Source: an uncultured Maribacter sp. | GTDB lineage: Bacteria > Bacteroidota > Bacteroidia > Flavobacteriales > Flavobacteriaceae | Length of the DNA stretch: 64,000 bases | Assembly: GCA_947498505.1 (NCBI GenBank) | Contig: CANMKG010000010.1 | Coordinates: 44,552-108,551, forward strand | Direction of reading: 5' to 3' | Shown: in pieces, positions 52,252 through 61,166 of the stretch | Layout of the letters: each line of letters opens with the position of its first letter | How positions within the stretch are numbered: position 1 is the stretch's first letter | Notes under the pieces: model-generated | What the model saw: the letters and a program-made list of their open reading frames with translations, nothing else | The model's database searches: none | Told to the model about the DNA's origin: nothing | Translations under genes and position numbers: made by a program

Positions 52252-53127
52252 ATGAGTAAGGAAACTATAACAAGTGTTGCACCGCCTAAAGGAAAACCAA
52301 AATGGTTACGCGTAAAACTGCCAACTGGTAAAAAATATACGCAACTAAGAGGTTTGGTGGATAAGTACGATTTACACACAATTTGTACTTCAGGTAGTTG
52401 TCCTAATATGGGAGAATGTTGGGGAGAAGGTACTGCTACTTTTATGATTTTAGGAAATGTATGCACTCGGTCATGTGGCTTTTGTGGAGTAAAAACAGGA
52501 AGACCGGAGGATGTGGACTGGGCAGAACCTGAAAAAGTAGCTCGTTCCATCAAAATTATGGGAATTAAACATGCCGTAATTACTTCAGTAGATAGAGATG
52601 ATATTAAAGATATGGGATCTATAATTTGGGCGGAAACCGTTAAAGCTATCCGAAGAATGAACCCTACAACTACTTTAGAAACCTTAATTCCAGATTTTCA
52701 AGGAATTGAAAGGCATTTAGACAGAATTATTGAAGTTAGTCCTGAAGTAGTTTCTCATAATGTGGAAACCGTTAAAAGACTTACAAGAGAAGTTAGAATA
52801 CAAGCTAAATATGAAAGAAGTCTTGATGTTTTATTATACCTAAGAGAAAACGGTATTAACAGAACAAAATCTGGAATCATGCTTGGTCTTGGTGAATTGG
52901 AAGAAGAGGTAATTGAAACCATGGAAGACTTGCGAAAAGCAAAAGTAGATGTGGTAACCATAGGACAATATCTACAACCAACTAAAAAACACCTACCAGT
53001 TCAACAATTTATACTACCTGAGCAATTTAAAAAGTACGAAGAGCTTGGTAAAAAAATGGGTTTTAGACATGTTGAAAGCGGTGCTCTGGTGCGTTCTTCA
53101 TACAAGGCGCATAAACATATTAACTAA
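52252..53127 (+). CDS. lipA: Lipoyl synthase
   Basis: 291 residues from the ATG at 52252. A radical SAM enzyme that inserts two sulfurs into octanoyl groups on lipoyl domains. The three cysteines of the auxiliary cluster are in ICTSGSCPNMGECWG, and the radical SAM cluster is CTRSCGFCGVKTG. The end with AGALVRSSYKAH-like sequence (GALVRSSYKAHKHI) includes the RSSY motif that ligates the auxiliary iron. The start is fixed by the promoter at 52229. Confidence 0.97.
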   Translation: MSKETITSVAPPKGKPKWLRVKLPTGKKYTQLRGLVDKYDLHTICTSGSCPNMGECWGEGTATFMILGNVCTRSCGFCGVKTGRPEDVDWAEPEKVARSIKIMGIKHAVITSVDRDDIKDMGSIIWAETVKAIRRMNPTTTLETLIPDFQGIERHLDRIIEVSPEVVSHNVETVKRLTREVRIQAKYERSLDVLLYLRENGINRTKSGIMLGLGELEEEVIETMEDLRKAKVDVVTIGQYLQPTKKHLPVQQFILPEQFKKYEELGKKMGFRHVESGALVRSSYKAHKHIN

Positions 53128-53164
53128 AAGTCCAGTTATTTACACAACTTCTTAAACTTTTTTA

Positions 53165-54175
53165 ATGAATCCAGTTACTATAGGAATAAATGGTTTTGGG
53201 AGAATTGGTCGGACTTTATTTAGATTGTTGGATCAACATACAAACATAAAGGTTGTAGCTATTAACGACCTTTCCGATGCTAAAACACTAGCGCATTTGC
53301 TTAAATATGACAGCATTCATGGAAGTTTTCATAAGGCAGTTGAAAGTAATTCGGATAGTATTTTAATTGATGGTGAAGAAGTTAAAATTCTTAATCATAC
53401 CCACCCTAAAGATATCGAGTGGAGTAAGTATAATGTTGATATTGTGGTAGAAGCAACTGGAAAATTTAAAACTCAAAAAACATTAAATCATCATATTAAG
53501 AATGGCGCAAAAAAAGTAATTTTATCTGTACCACCTTCAGATGATGATATAAAAATGGTTGTAATGGGTATTAATGAGAACATTATATCTAATGAAGACC
53601 ACATTATTTCCAATGCCTCATGTACTACTAACAATGCAGCACCAATGATTAAGGTGATAAATGATTTATGCGGAATTGAACAGGCTTATATTACTACAAT
53701 ACACTCATATACGACTGACCAAAGTTTACACGATCAACCGCACAGAGATTTAAGAAGAGCAAGAGCTGCATCGCAATCAATTATTCCAACAACAACAGGA
53801 GCAGCTAAGGCTTTGACCAAAATTTTCCCTGATTTAAAAGATGTTATAGGTGGATGTGGAATTAGAGTTCCTGTTCCAAATGGATCGTTAACGGACATTA
53901 CTTTTAATGTTAAAAGAAATACCACGATTCAAGAAATTAACAATACATTTGAAGAAATATCTCAAAATGAGTTAAAAAACATACTTAAATGTACGAAAGA
54001 CCCTATAGTTTCAGTAGATATAAACAATAGTTGTTATTCTTGTACGTTTGATTCTCTGATGACCTCTGTTATTGGTAAAATGGTAAAAATCATTGGATGG
54101 TATGACAATGAAACCGGATACAGTAGCAGAATAATTGATTTAATTAACCTATTAATTCAAAAAAGATATATTTGA
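53165..54175 (+). CDS. gap: Glyceraldehyde-3-phosphate dehydrogenase
   Basis: 336 residues. The NAD domain begins with IGINGFGRIGRTLFR; the catalytic cysteine is Cys153 in SNASCTTN, the following histidine and phosphate residues lie in HSYTTDQSLHDQPHRDLRRA, and WYDNETGYSSR closes the domain. It is the phosphorylating type for glycolysis or gluconeogenesis. Its stop TGA at 54173-54175 lies inside the TTG start of the kinase gene that follows. Sequence divergence from classical gap (HTHPKD, KYNVDIVVEATGK) is modest. Confidence 0.94.
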   Translation: MNPVTIGINGFGRIGRTLFRLLDQHTNIKVVAINDLSDAKTLAHLLKYDSIHGSFHKAVESNSDSILIDGEEVKILNHTHPKDIEWSKYNVDIVVEATGKFKTQKTLNHHIKNGAKKVILSVPPSDDDIKMVVMGINENIISNEDHIISNASCTTNNAAPMIKVINDLCGIEQAYITTIHSYTTDQSLHDQPHRDLRRARAASQSIIPTTTGAAKALTKIFPDLKDVIGGCGIRVPVPNGSLTDITFNVKRNTTIQEINNTFEEISQNELKNILKCTKDPIVSVDINNSCYSCTFDSLMTSVIGKMVKIIGWYDNETGYSSRIIDLINLLIQKRYI

Positions 54176-56379
54176 ATTTCATAAGTAAAATAAAAGGAGT
54201 TTTATTTCTACTAACTATTTTTTTAGTGGTGAATACGGTATTTGCACAAGATTCTGAGAATGTTGATGTGCAAACATATTTTGACCTGGCCAGAAAATAC
54301 AAAAACGAAAGCAAAATAGATCTCGCCTTAGAAACTCTAGAAAAAGCTTCTAAAGAAGCTGAAAAGAATGAAGATGTAAAGGCACTCATTAACAGTTACC
54401 ACGAATTTGCGCTACTTTATTTAAAACTAGATAAAGAAGAAACTACTTTATTTTATTGGGATCGAGCAAAAGCATTATTAAAAGATGTAGAATACCCTTA
54501 CGGAGACGCCATAAGAAAGTATATTGAAGCTATTTTATTATATCGAGGTGATAAAAACTTCCAGGCTATATTCATGTTAAATGAAGCCAAGCAATTAAAC
54601 AACGACCGGAATTTTTTTAATCACATTCTGTTAGCTGAAGGTAATATTTATCTTAACCTTGAAAAATTTGATAGTGCTTCAAAAAACTTTAATTCACTTA
54701 TAATAAACACAGATTTTCTTGAAAAAGACTTTTTAGCCACCAAAGCATACATTGGTCTAGCCAAATTAAATCTACAAACCGAAAAATATGAAGAAGCTGC
54801 TGCAAGTGGAGTTTCTGCACTTGAATTAGCCGTTAAAAATCATTTTTTTACTGAAGTTTTAGAGTCTAATCAACTACTATCAAGTATCTACGAAAATCTA
54901 GACAGACATGACCTTTCTCTGGTTCACAGTAGAAACCTGCTAAAAATGAGAGATTCACTTTTTAATATTGAAAAAGTGAAAAAAGAAACAAAGACCGCAG
55001 AAAAAATTCAGTTCGACTTTATGACCGAAGAAATTCAACGGCAGGAAAAACGAATTGAGGAATTAAGTGAATCTGCAAATAGATCAGAAATAACCGCTAT
55101 ACTCACAACCGCTTTTTTAATTATTATTTCACTATTAGCAGTTTCATTATACAGAAACAATCAAATTAAACTAAAAACTAACGACCTTCTACAGACCAAA
55201 AATACAGAGTTGCAAATTGCCAGAGATGGTGCTGTACAGGCCATGGAAGCAAAAACAAACTTTTTATCTACAGTAAGTCATGAGTTAAGAACTCCACTTT
55301 ATGCCGTTACAGGGCTCACGCATTTATTATTAGAAGAAAATCCAAGTTCTCATCAGAAGGAACATCTTAAGGCGTTAAAATTTTCTGGAGATTACCTTTT
55401 AAATTTTATTAATGATATTCTACATATCAATAAAATTGATGCAAATAAACTAGAGCCTCAATACATTGAATTTAATCTGAAAAAAGTATTAAAAGAGGTA
55501 ATTAATTCTTTGCAACAAAGTGCTAAGGAACAAAAAACAGAAATTGTATTAGAATACGATAAAAATATTCCCTCGCTTTTAATGAGCGACCCCGTTAAAT
55601 TGTCACAAATTTTCATGAACCTTATAGGTAATGCTTTGAAATTCACCAAAGAAGGTAAAGTAATTGTAATGGCAAAATTGCTTGACAAAGCTGACGAGGA
55701 GGTTAATATTCATTTTGAAGTTAAAGATAACGGAATAGGTATTTCTCAGGAAAAACAACAAAGTATCTTTGAAGGTTTTGAACAAGGTTCTATTCAAATT
55801 AATCGCGAATACGGTGGAACAGGGCTAGGACTTACAATTGTAAAAAGCCTTTTAGGACTGTTTAAAAGTGAAATTCAACTAAATAGCGAGTTAGGTGTTG
55901 GAAGCTCATTCTTCTTTGAAATAAAAATGAAAAGTAAAGAAGACGCGGTTGATGAACTTTCTTTTGAAATTACACCTAAAGAGTTTGATTTTAAAGGGTT
56001 GCATTTGATGGTTGTAGAGGATAACAAAATTAATCAAGTGATTACCAAAAAAATGTTAGCTAAAAAAGATATTACTAGCGACATTGCAAGTGATGGCTAT
56101 GAAGCTGTTGAGCTGGCTAAAAATAATACGTATGATGCTATTTTAATGGATATTCATATGCCAGGAATTAGCGGTGAAGAAGCAACAATACAAATCAGAG
56201 AGTTTGACTCTTCAACTCCAATAATTGCGCTTACAGCAATTTCGCTGGATGATAGTTTAGAAAGTTTCTACGCTGCTGGCTGTAACGATGTTGTTACCAA
56301 ACCTTTTAAACCAGAAGTATTTTACCAAAAAATAGGTGAAAACATTTTTGAGAAAAAAGCTAAGAACTCTGTTTCATAA
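54172..56379 (+). CDS. TPR-containing hybrid sensor histidine kinase
   Basis: 735 residues from a TTG whose bases overlap the gap stop. A signal peptide of about 25 residues (FLLTIFLVVNTVFAQ) exports the N-terminal part, which has TPR-like helices from about residue 30 to 255. A short coiled coil and one membrane span near 305-325 (ITAILTTAFLIIISLLAVSLY) lead to the cytoplasm. HisKA has His370 in SHELRTPL, HATPase follows with NALKFTKEGK and GGTGLGLTIVK, and a receiver (LMVVEDNKIN, Asp660 in ILMDIHMP) ends it. It should signal a periplasmic input; no regulator lies next to it. Confidence 0.93.
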   Translation: MNFISKIKGVLFLLTIFLVVNTVFAQDSENVDVQTYFDLARKYKNESKIDLALETLEKASKEAEKNEDVKALINSYHEFALLYLKLDKEETTLFYWDRAKALLKDVEYPYGDAIRKYIEAILLYRGDKNFQAIFMLNEAKQLNNDRNFFNHILLAEGNIYLNLEKFDSASKNFNSLIINTDFLEKDFLATKAYIGLAKLNLQTEKYEEAAASGVSALELAVKNHFFTEVLESNQLLSSIYENLDRHDLSLVHSRNLLKMRDSLFNIEKVKKETKTAEKIQFDFMTEEIQRQEKRIEELSESANRSEITAILTTAFLIIISLLAVSLYRNNQIKLKTNDLLQTKNTELQIARDGAVQAMEAKTNFLSTVSHELRTPLYAVTGLTHLLLEENPSSHQKEHLKALKFSGDYLLNFINDILHINKIDANKLEPQYIEFNLKKVLKEVINSLQQSAKEQKTEIVLEYDKNIPSLLMSDPVKLSQIFMNLIGNALKFTKEGKVIVMAKLLDKADEEVNIHFEVKDNGIGISQEKQQSIFEGFEQGSIQINREYGGTGLGLTIVKSLLGLFKSEIQLNSELGVGSSFFFEIKMKSKEDAVDELSFEITPKEFDFKGLHLMVVEDNKINQVITKKMLAKKDITSDIASDGYEAVELAKNNTYDAILMDIHMPGISGEEATIQIREFDSSTPIIALTAISLDDSLESFYAAGCNDVVTKPFKPEVFYQKIGENIFEKKAKNSVS

Positions 56380-57367
56380 AAGCGGTTAAAGTCTCAGATA
56401 AAATTTCCTTTCCATCGCCAATAAAAGCATGTTTTATAGGAATGTAATATAAATTACTAATGGTATTCTTTAACCTAACATAATCTTTTTCAGTAGTGAG
56501 AATTAGTTCTTTTTTATTTAACATCGCTATTTCATCAGTACTAAAAAAATGGTGATCCTTATAGGCTAAATGCTCATAATTTAAGTTTACACCATTTAAA
56601 TATTCCAAAAACGGTTTTGGATTAGCAATTCCAGTAACTAAGGTCACTTTTTTATCTGTAAAAAAATCAAGCAAAACATTTTCCTTAAAACTCGATATTT
56701 GAGCACTATACTCTAAATACGAGAAAAGTACTATTTGATTTTCTTTTGGTTGTAACCGTTTTCTAATATTTTCCTGTTCTTCTTTTGATAAATTTTGAGG
56801 ACATTTAGTAACCACAATAACATTTGCCCTTTTTACCTCTCTTCTACTATCTCTTAAATTTCCAGTTGGTAAGTACCAATCATCCACATATAGCTCAGAA
56901 TATGATGTAAGCAATACCGAAAAACCAGATTTCACCTTTCGATGCTGAAAAGCATCATCAAGTAAAATTACATCTGGCTTTATTTTCTTTTCAAGTGTTG
57001 AAATTCCGTTTTGTCTATCAGCATCTACAGCTAAGCTAATATCAACGTATTTATTCCATATTTGATATGGTTCATCGCCTAGCTCCTCAACTGTACTTTT
57101 GTTATTTGCTAAAACAAAACCTTTAGAAATTCTCTTATACCCTCTACTTAAAACCGCAACTTGGTAATCTTTTTTTAAAATAGAAATTAAAAATTCCACC
57201 ATTGGAGTTTTCCCGGTTCCTCCAACACTAATATTTCCAATGCATATCGTTGGAGTTTTAAATATTTTCGAGGTAAAAACCCCAATATCAAAAAGAAAGT
57301 TTCTAACATATACAACTAGTGCGTACAATAAAGAAAACGGATATAGTATTTTTCTGAAGAGCTGCAT
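56360..57367 (-). CDS. lpxK: Tetraacyldisaccharide 4'-kinase
   Basis: A 335-residue inner-membrane-associated kinase that adds the 4'-phosphate to the lipid A precursor. It shows the N-terminal hydrophobic helix (FLFDIGVFTSKIF region), Walker A ICIGNISVGGTGKTPMVEF near residue 45, AVLSRGYKR, LLDDAFQHRKVKS and TTEKDYVRLK. It is convergent with the hybrid kinase and its last 20 bp overlap that gene. It diverges from nif3. Confidence 0.95.
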   Translation of the reverse strand: MQLFRKILYPFSLLYALVVYVRNFLFDIGVFTSKIFKTPTICIGNISVGGTGKTPMVEFLISILKKDYQVAVLSRGYKRISKGFVLANNKSTVEELGDEPYQIWNKYVDISLAVDADRQNGISTLEKKIKPDVILLDDAFQHRKVKSGFSVLLTSYSELYVDDWYLPTGNLRDSRREVKRANVIVVTKCPQNLSKEEQENIRKRLQPKENQIVLFSYLEYSAQISSFKENVLLDFFTDKKVTLVTGIANPKPFLEYLNGVNLNYEHLAYKDHHFFSTDEIAMLNKKELILTTEKDYVRLKNTISNLYYIPIKHAFIGDGKEILSETLTAFMKQSS

Positions 57368-57388
57368 CAGAACGAAAGTATAATATTT

Positions 57389-57396
57389 TATCTTTG
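57389..57396 (+). promoter_or_regulatory. nif3 promoter -7 box
   Basis: TATCTTTG matches TAnnTTTG and lies 22 bases before the ATG at 57418, in the 50 bp gap between lpxK and the nif3-like gene. It likely drives the nif3 and zinc-ribbon-like pair. Confidence 0.6.
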
Positions 57397-57417
57397 ATTA
57401 CCATATAAATTTTGAAA

Positions 57418-58512
57418 ATGATAGTAAATCAAATTACAGATATACTGGAGGAATTAGCACCTTTAGCCTATGCTGAAGATTTTGACAATGTTGGCTTACT
57501 AGTTGGAGATCAAAATGCTGAAGTTTCTGGTGTTTTGGTAACCCTAGATACTCTAGAAAACGTTGTTGATGAGGCAATTGCAAAAAAATGCAACCTCATT
57601 GTAAGTTTTCACCCTATAGTTTTTAGTGGGTTAAAAAAAATAACTGGTGCTAATTATGTAGAACGTGTTGTTATAAAGGCCATTCAACACAACATTGCAA
57701 TTTATAGTATGCATACCGCTTTAGATAATTCTTTTTTTGGTGTTAATGCCAAAATATGTGAAGTTTTAGGCGTTCAAAACACCAAAATTTTGATTCCTAA
57801 AAAGGGTACTATAAAAAAACTGGTAACCTACGTTCCCGTAGCAAACAAAAACCAATTGCTACAATCTTTATTCGATTCAGGAGCGGGAAATATTGGAAAT
57901 TATAGTGATTGTAGCTTTACTGTGGAAGGTACCGGAAGTTACAAAGCCGGAGAAAACGCAAATCCGGTAAAAGGTGATATTGGCAAAACACATCATGAGC
58001 CAGAAACCCAAATATCAGTAACTTATCCCATAGCTGCAGAAAAAAAGATTTTAAATACTTTATTTAAAAATCATCCCTACGAGGAAGTTGCCTATGAAAT
58101 TTTTGCTATCGAAAACGTTAATCAAAATATTGGCATGGGCATGATAGGAGAACTTAGTTCTTCGCAAACTGAGGCTGATTTCATGAAGATGTTAAAGCAA
58201 AAAATGAACGTATCAGTAATTAGACATACCAACCTTTTAGGTAAAAGGATTAAAAAAGTGGCAGTTTTAGGAGGAAGTGGAGCATTTGCAATAGGAGCAG
58301 CAAGAGCCAAAGAAGCAGATATTTTTATAACTGCGGATGTAAAATATCATCAATTTTACGAAGCTGAAGGCAAAATGATTATCGCAGATATCGGACACTT
58401 TGAAACAGAGCAGTTTACAAAAAACCTTTTAGTTGATTATCTTAAGAAAAAAATTCCTAATTTTGCAATCCATTTATCTGAAAGTAAAACAAATCCAATC
58501 AAGTATACATAA
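57418..58512 (+). CDS. Nif3-like dinuclear metal-centre protein
   Basis: 364 residues from the ATG at 57418 (a TTG at 57412 is less likely). It has the family N-terminus EELAPLAYAEDFDNVGLLVGD, metal-binding VSFHPIVFSGLKK and IYSMHTALDN, an internal insert with the VPVANKNQLLQSLFDSGAGN domain, and the C-terminal DVKYHQFYEAEGKMIIADIGHFETE that completes the two-metal site. The hexameric fold is known; the reaction is not. It precedes the next gene by 2 bp. Confidence 0.92.
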   Translation: MIVNQITDILEELAPLAYAEDFDNVGLLVGDQNAEVSGVLVTLDTLENVVDEAIAKKCNLIVSFHPIVFSGLKKITGANYVERVVIKAIQHNIAIYSMHTALDNSFFGVNAKICEVLGVQNTKILIPKKGTIKKLVTYVPVANKNQLLQSLFDSGAGNIGNYSDCSFTVEGTGSYKAGENANPVKGDIGKTHHEPETQISVTYPIAAEKKILNTLFKNHPYEEVAYEIFAIENVNQNIGMGMIGELSSSQTEADFMKMLKQKMNVSVIRHTNLLGKRIKKVAVLGGSGAFAIGAARAKEADIFITADVKYHQFYEAEGKMIIADIGHFETEQFTKNLLVDYLKKKIPNFAIHLSESKTNPIKYT

Positions 58513-58514
58513 GT

Positions 58515-59294
58515 ATGGCGAAAAAAGCAGAAGCAACGGTAGAAGAAAAATTACGAGCATTATACGATTTGCAATTAATAGATTCTAGAGTTGACGAAAT
58601 CCGAAACGTTCGTGGGGAATTACCTTTAGAAGTTGAAGATTTAGAAGATGATGTACTTGGTCTTAAAACAAGGTTAGATAAGTTAAAAACGGATGTTGAA
58701 ACTGTTAACTTTGAAATTGGAGCAAAGAAAAATTTAATCGAAGAGGCAAAAACTTTGATTAAAAAATATACGGAACAACAAAAAAATGTTCGTAATAGTA
58801 GAGAATTTAACTCTATTAGCAAAGAGCTTGAGTTTCAAGAATTAGAAATTCAACTTGCTGAAAAAAACATCAAAGAATTTAAAGCTCAAATAGACCAGAA
58901 AAAAGTTGTTATCTCTGAAACCAAAGAACGTTTATCAGAAAGAGAAGCTCACCTTAAGCACAAAAAAGGAGAGTTAAACGCAATTTTAGCAGAAACTGAA
59001 AAAGAAGAGGAAGCTCTTTTAGAGAAGTCAGCTAAATTTCAGCAAGAAATAGAAGGACGTTTAATCAATGCATATAATCGTATACGTAAAAACGTAAAAA
59101 ACGGTTTGGCTGTAGTTCCTATCGAAAGAGGTGCTTCTGGAGGTTCTTTCTTTACTATTCCACCTCAAGTGCAGGTAGAAATTGCTTCACGTAAAAAAAT
59201 AATTACTGATGAGCATAGTGGAAGAATACTAGTTGACCCAGTTTTAGCAGAAGAAGAGTCTGTTAAAATGGAAAAAATGTTCGCTAAACTATAA
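58515..59294 (+). CDS. Coiled-coil protein of the C4-zinc-ribbon family lacking the cysteines
   Basis: 259 residues. Most of it is a long coiled coil (residues 10-190) with heptads rich in Lys and Glu, then a short C-terminal domain ending in IPPQVQVEIASRKKIITDEH and SGRILVDPVLAEE. This agrees with the zf-RING_7 / CT398 family, where four cysteines (in CGGC and CxxC) bind zinc. Here the places read GASGGSF and DEHSGR, with serine or aspartate in each, so no zinc can be bound. It is probably still folded, since the rest of the domain is kept. It starts 2 bp after nif3. Confidence 0.9.
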   Translation: MAKKAEATVEEKLRALYDLQLIDSRVDEIRNVRGELPLEVEDLEDDVLGLKTRLDKLKTDVETVNFEIGAKKNLIEEAKTLIKKYTEQQKNVRNSREFNSISKELEFQELEIQLAEKNIKEFKAQIDQKKVVISETKERLSEREAHLKHKKGELNAILAETEKEEEALLEKSAKFQQEIEGRLINAYNRIRKNVKNGLAVVPIERGASGGSFFTIPPQVQVEIASRKKIITDEHSGRILVDPVLAEEESVKMEKMFAKL

Positions 59295-59314
59295 AAGCAA
59301 CTAACTTAACATAA

Positions 59315-59350
59315 TAAAAAAGCCATCTTTAAAAAGATGGCTTTTTTATT
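59315..59350. terminator. Bidirectional terminator
   Basis: AGCCATCTT (59321-59329) and AAGATGGCT (59334-59342) form a perfect stem with a 4-base loop, with A's before and T's after. It separates the zinc-ribbon-like gene (stop 59294) from the convergent kmo gene (stop 59369). Confidence 0.92.
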
Positions 59351-59368
59351 ATAAATTATTTTTTAGAA

Positions 59369-60718
59369 TTACGTATTTATCATCTCTAAAATAGCATCCT
59401 CTACTTCCTGACTATCCCAAATATTATCTATATCAGGTAGTTTCATTATTTCTGTCATTATACGTTCTTGCTCATCTCCAATGGCTAAAGCCTCAGCATA
59501 AGGTCGTTCAGAAAACGTTACCCTAGAATATACAGGAATCCATTTTTCTGGGTATTTCTCCGCAAAACGACGTTCTATTTTCTTTTGAAGAATAAAATTT
59601 GGGTCTGCCGTTTTGCTACTCATTTCTATAAAATTGCGATAGCTTAATTCAGCTATAGCATCGGCATTTGGCTTTCTTTTCTCTTGATAAGCAGTAAATA
59701 TAGCCTCCCAATCATCTTCTAACTCCTTAATAATCTCATTTAAAACAAAAATATCCTCAAAACCAGCATTCATTCCCTGTCCATAAAACGGAACAATTGC
59801 ATGAGCAGAATCTCCTACCAAAGCAACTTTATCCCAATAAGTCCATGGGTAGCAACTCATAGTAACCAAAGCACTTGTAGGATTTTTGAAAAAATCTTCA
59901 GTTAGGTTTTCTATATCGTCTACAACATCTGGAAAATGTTGTTTAAAAAAAGTTTTTGCATCCTCTTTTGTCTTAATACTTTCAAAGGATACTTCATCTC
60001 CCTCAAAAGGCATAAACAGTGTACAAGTAAAGCTACCATCTAAATTTGGCATTGCTATGAACATAAATTCACCCCGCGGCCAAATATGAAACGAATTTTT
60101 ATCTAATTTATGGCTTCCATCAGAAGCTGGTAATATAGTTAACTCCTTATATCCCACATCAATAAAATGTTGGGAATAATTAAACCTACTACGCCGTTGC
60201 ATTTTGTGTCTCACTCTAGAAAAGGCTCCATCACAACCAAAAACTAAATCATATTCATACTCTTTCCACTCCCCTTTTTCAGAATCGCCAGTATATAATT
60301 TAGCCTCTGGTAAATTTACATCCCAAACTTTTTCTTCAAACCTAAAATCAACTCCATGACCTTCAGCCAAGTCAATCATTTTTCTGTTCAAAACACCTCT
60401 AGAAATAGACCAAATAGCCTCCCCTTCTTTTCCATACTTCTGAAAATATAGGGGACTATCATTAATGTGCATTGCACGTTTATCTAGAGGTATAGCAATT
60501 TCTTTTATTTCTTCTTCAATTCCAATTTCATGCAAAGCTTTCCACCCTCTATTACTCATTGCTAAATTAATAGAACGCCCAGAAAATTTAACATTTCTAA
60601 TATCTGGTCTTCTGTCAAAAACAGTAACTCTATGACCATATTTTTTTAGATATATTGCTAACAATGAACCTACTAAACCTGAACCTATAATTGCAATATT
60701 CTTCTGCTTTTGCGACAT
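59369..60718 (-). CDS. kmo: Kynurenine 3-monooxygenase
   Basis: 449 residues from the ATG at 60718, where MSQKQKNIAIIGSG gives the typical N-terminus; an ATG at 60730 is also possible. A FAD-dependent hydroxylase that turns kynurenine into 3-hydroxykynurenine. The FAD site IAIIGSGLVGSLLAIYLKK is followed by RSINLAMSNRGWKAL, FSRVRHKMQRR and VGDSAHAIVPFYGQGMNAGF. No other kynurenine-pathway gene is adjacent. The neighbour upstream is a 430 bp gap, then the giant surface protein. Confidence 0.93.
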   Translation of the reverse strand: MSQKQKNIAIIGSGLVGSLLAIYLKKYGHRVTVFDRRPDIRNVKFSGRSINLAMSNRGWKALHEIGIEEEIKEIAIPLDKRAMHINDSPLYFQKYGKEGEAIWSISRGVLNRKMIDLAEGHGVDFRFEEKVWDVNLPEAKLYTGDSEKGEWKEYEYDLVFGCDGAFSRVRHKMQRRSRFNYSQHFIDVGYKELTILPASDGSHKLDKNSFHIWPRGEFMFIAMPNLDGSFTCTLFMPFEGDEVSFESIKTKEDAKTFFKQHFPDVVDDIENLTEDFFKNPTSALVTMSCYPWTYWDKVALVGDSAHAIVPFYGQGMNAGFEDIFVLNEIIKELEDDWEAIFTAYQEKRKPNADAIAELSYRNFIEMSSKTADPNFILQKKIERRFAEKYPEKWIPVYSRVTFSERPYAEALAIGDEQERIMTEIMKLPDIDNIWDSQEVEDAILEMINT

Positions 60719-61166
60719 ATTAACCGACATCAAAAAATAAAATTAAACTTCAAAAATACTAAAATTAAAACGGAAGACTTTTAATGCTAATTCTTCTTAA
60801 AAAAAGCCTCAATATATGGGTTTTCACCAAAACAAAAATCAATTTAAAATACTGTAAACTAATTATTTAAAGCTCATAAACTGTTATTGAAAGATGTTTT
60901 TACTCCATTCATCGAATGCTTTCTCAATTTTTATTAAATCATATACCTGATAAGATTAACAACTCAACGATTTTACAGTTGCAGACCGACAAAATTTAAG
61001 ATTTAATCTAGTTTTCTAAAATATCCTCCATTCTTGGACGTTATTTGACCTGTTTATTTAACATAACCCATAATCATTAACTATAAACCTACGGCTTAGA
61101 TTACTGTAATAAAACATATTTCGTTTTAGACAAAAGATTAAGTCGATTTACTTTAACACACAACCT
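60719..61166. other. Long AT-rich gap before the surface protein
   Basis: The 448 bp hold no credible gene. A minus-strand TATTTTTG (TAnnTTTG) at 60751-60758 may be the kmo promoter, its start falling near 60746. The plus-strand promoter of the large gene must lie in the right part, but only a degenerate TACTTTAA was seen close to 61150. No repeat, tRNA or stable hairpin was noticed. Confidence 0.5.
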
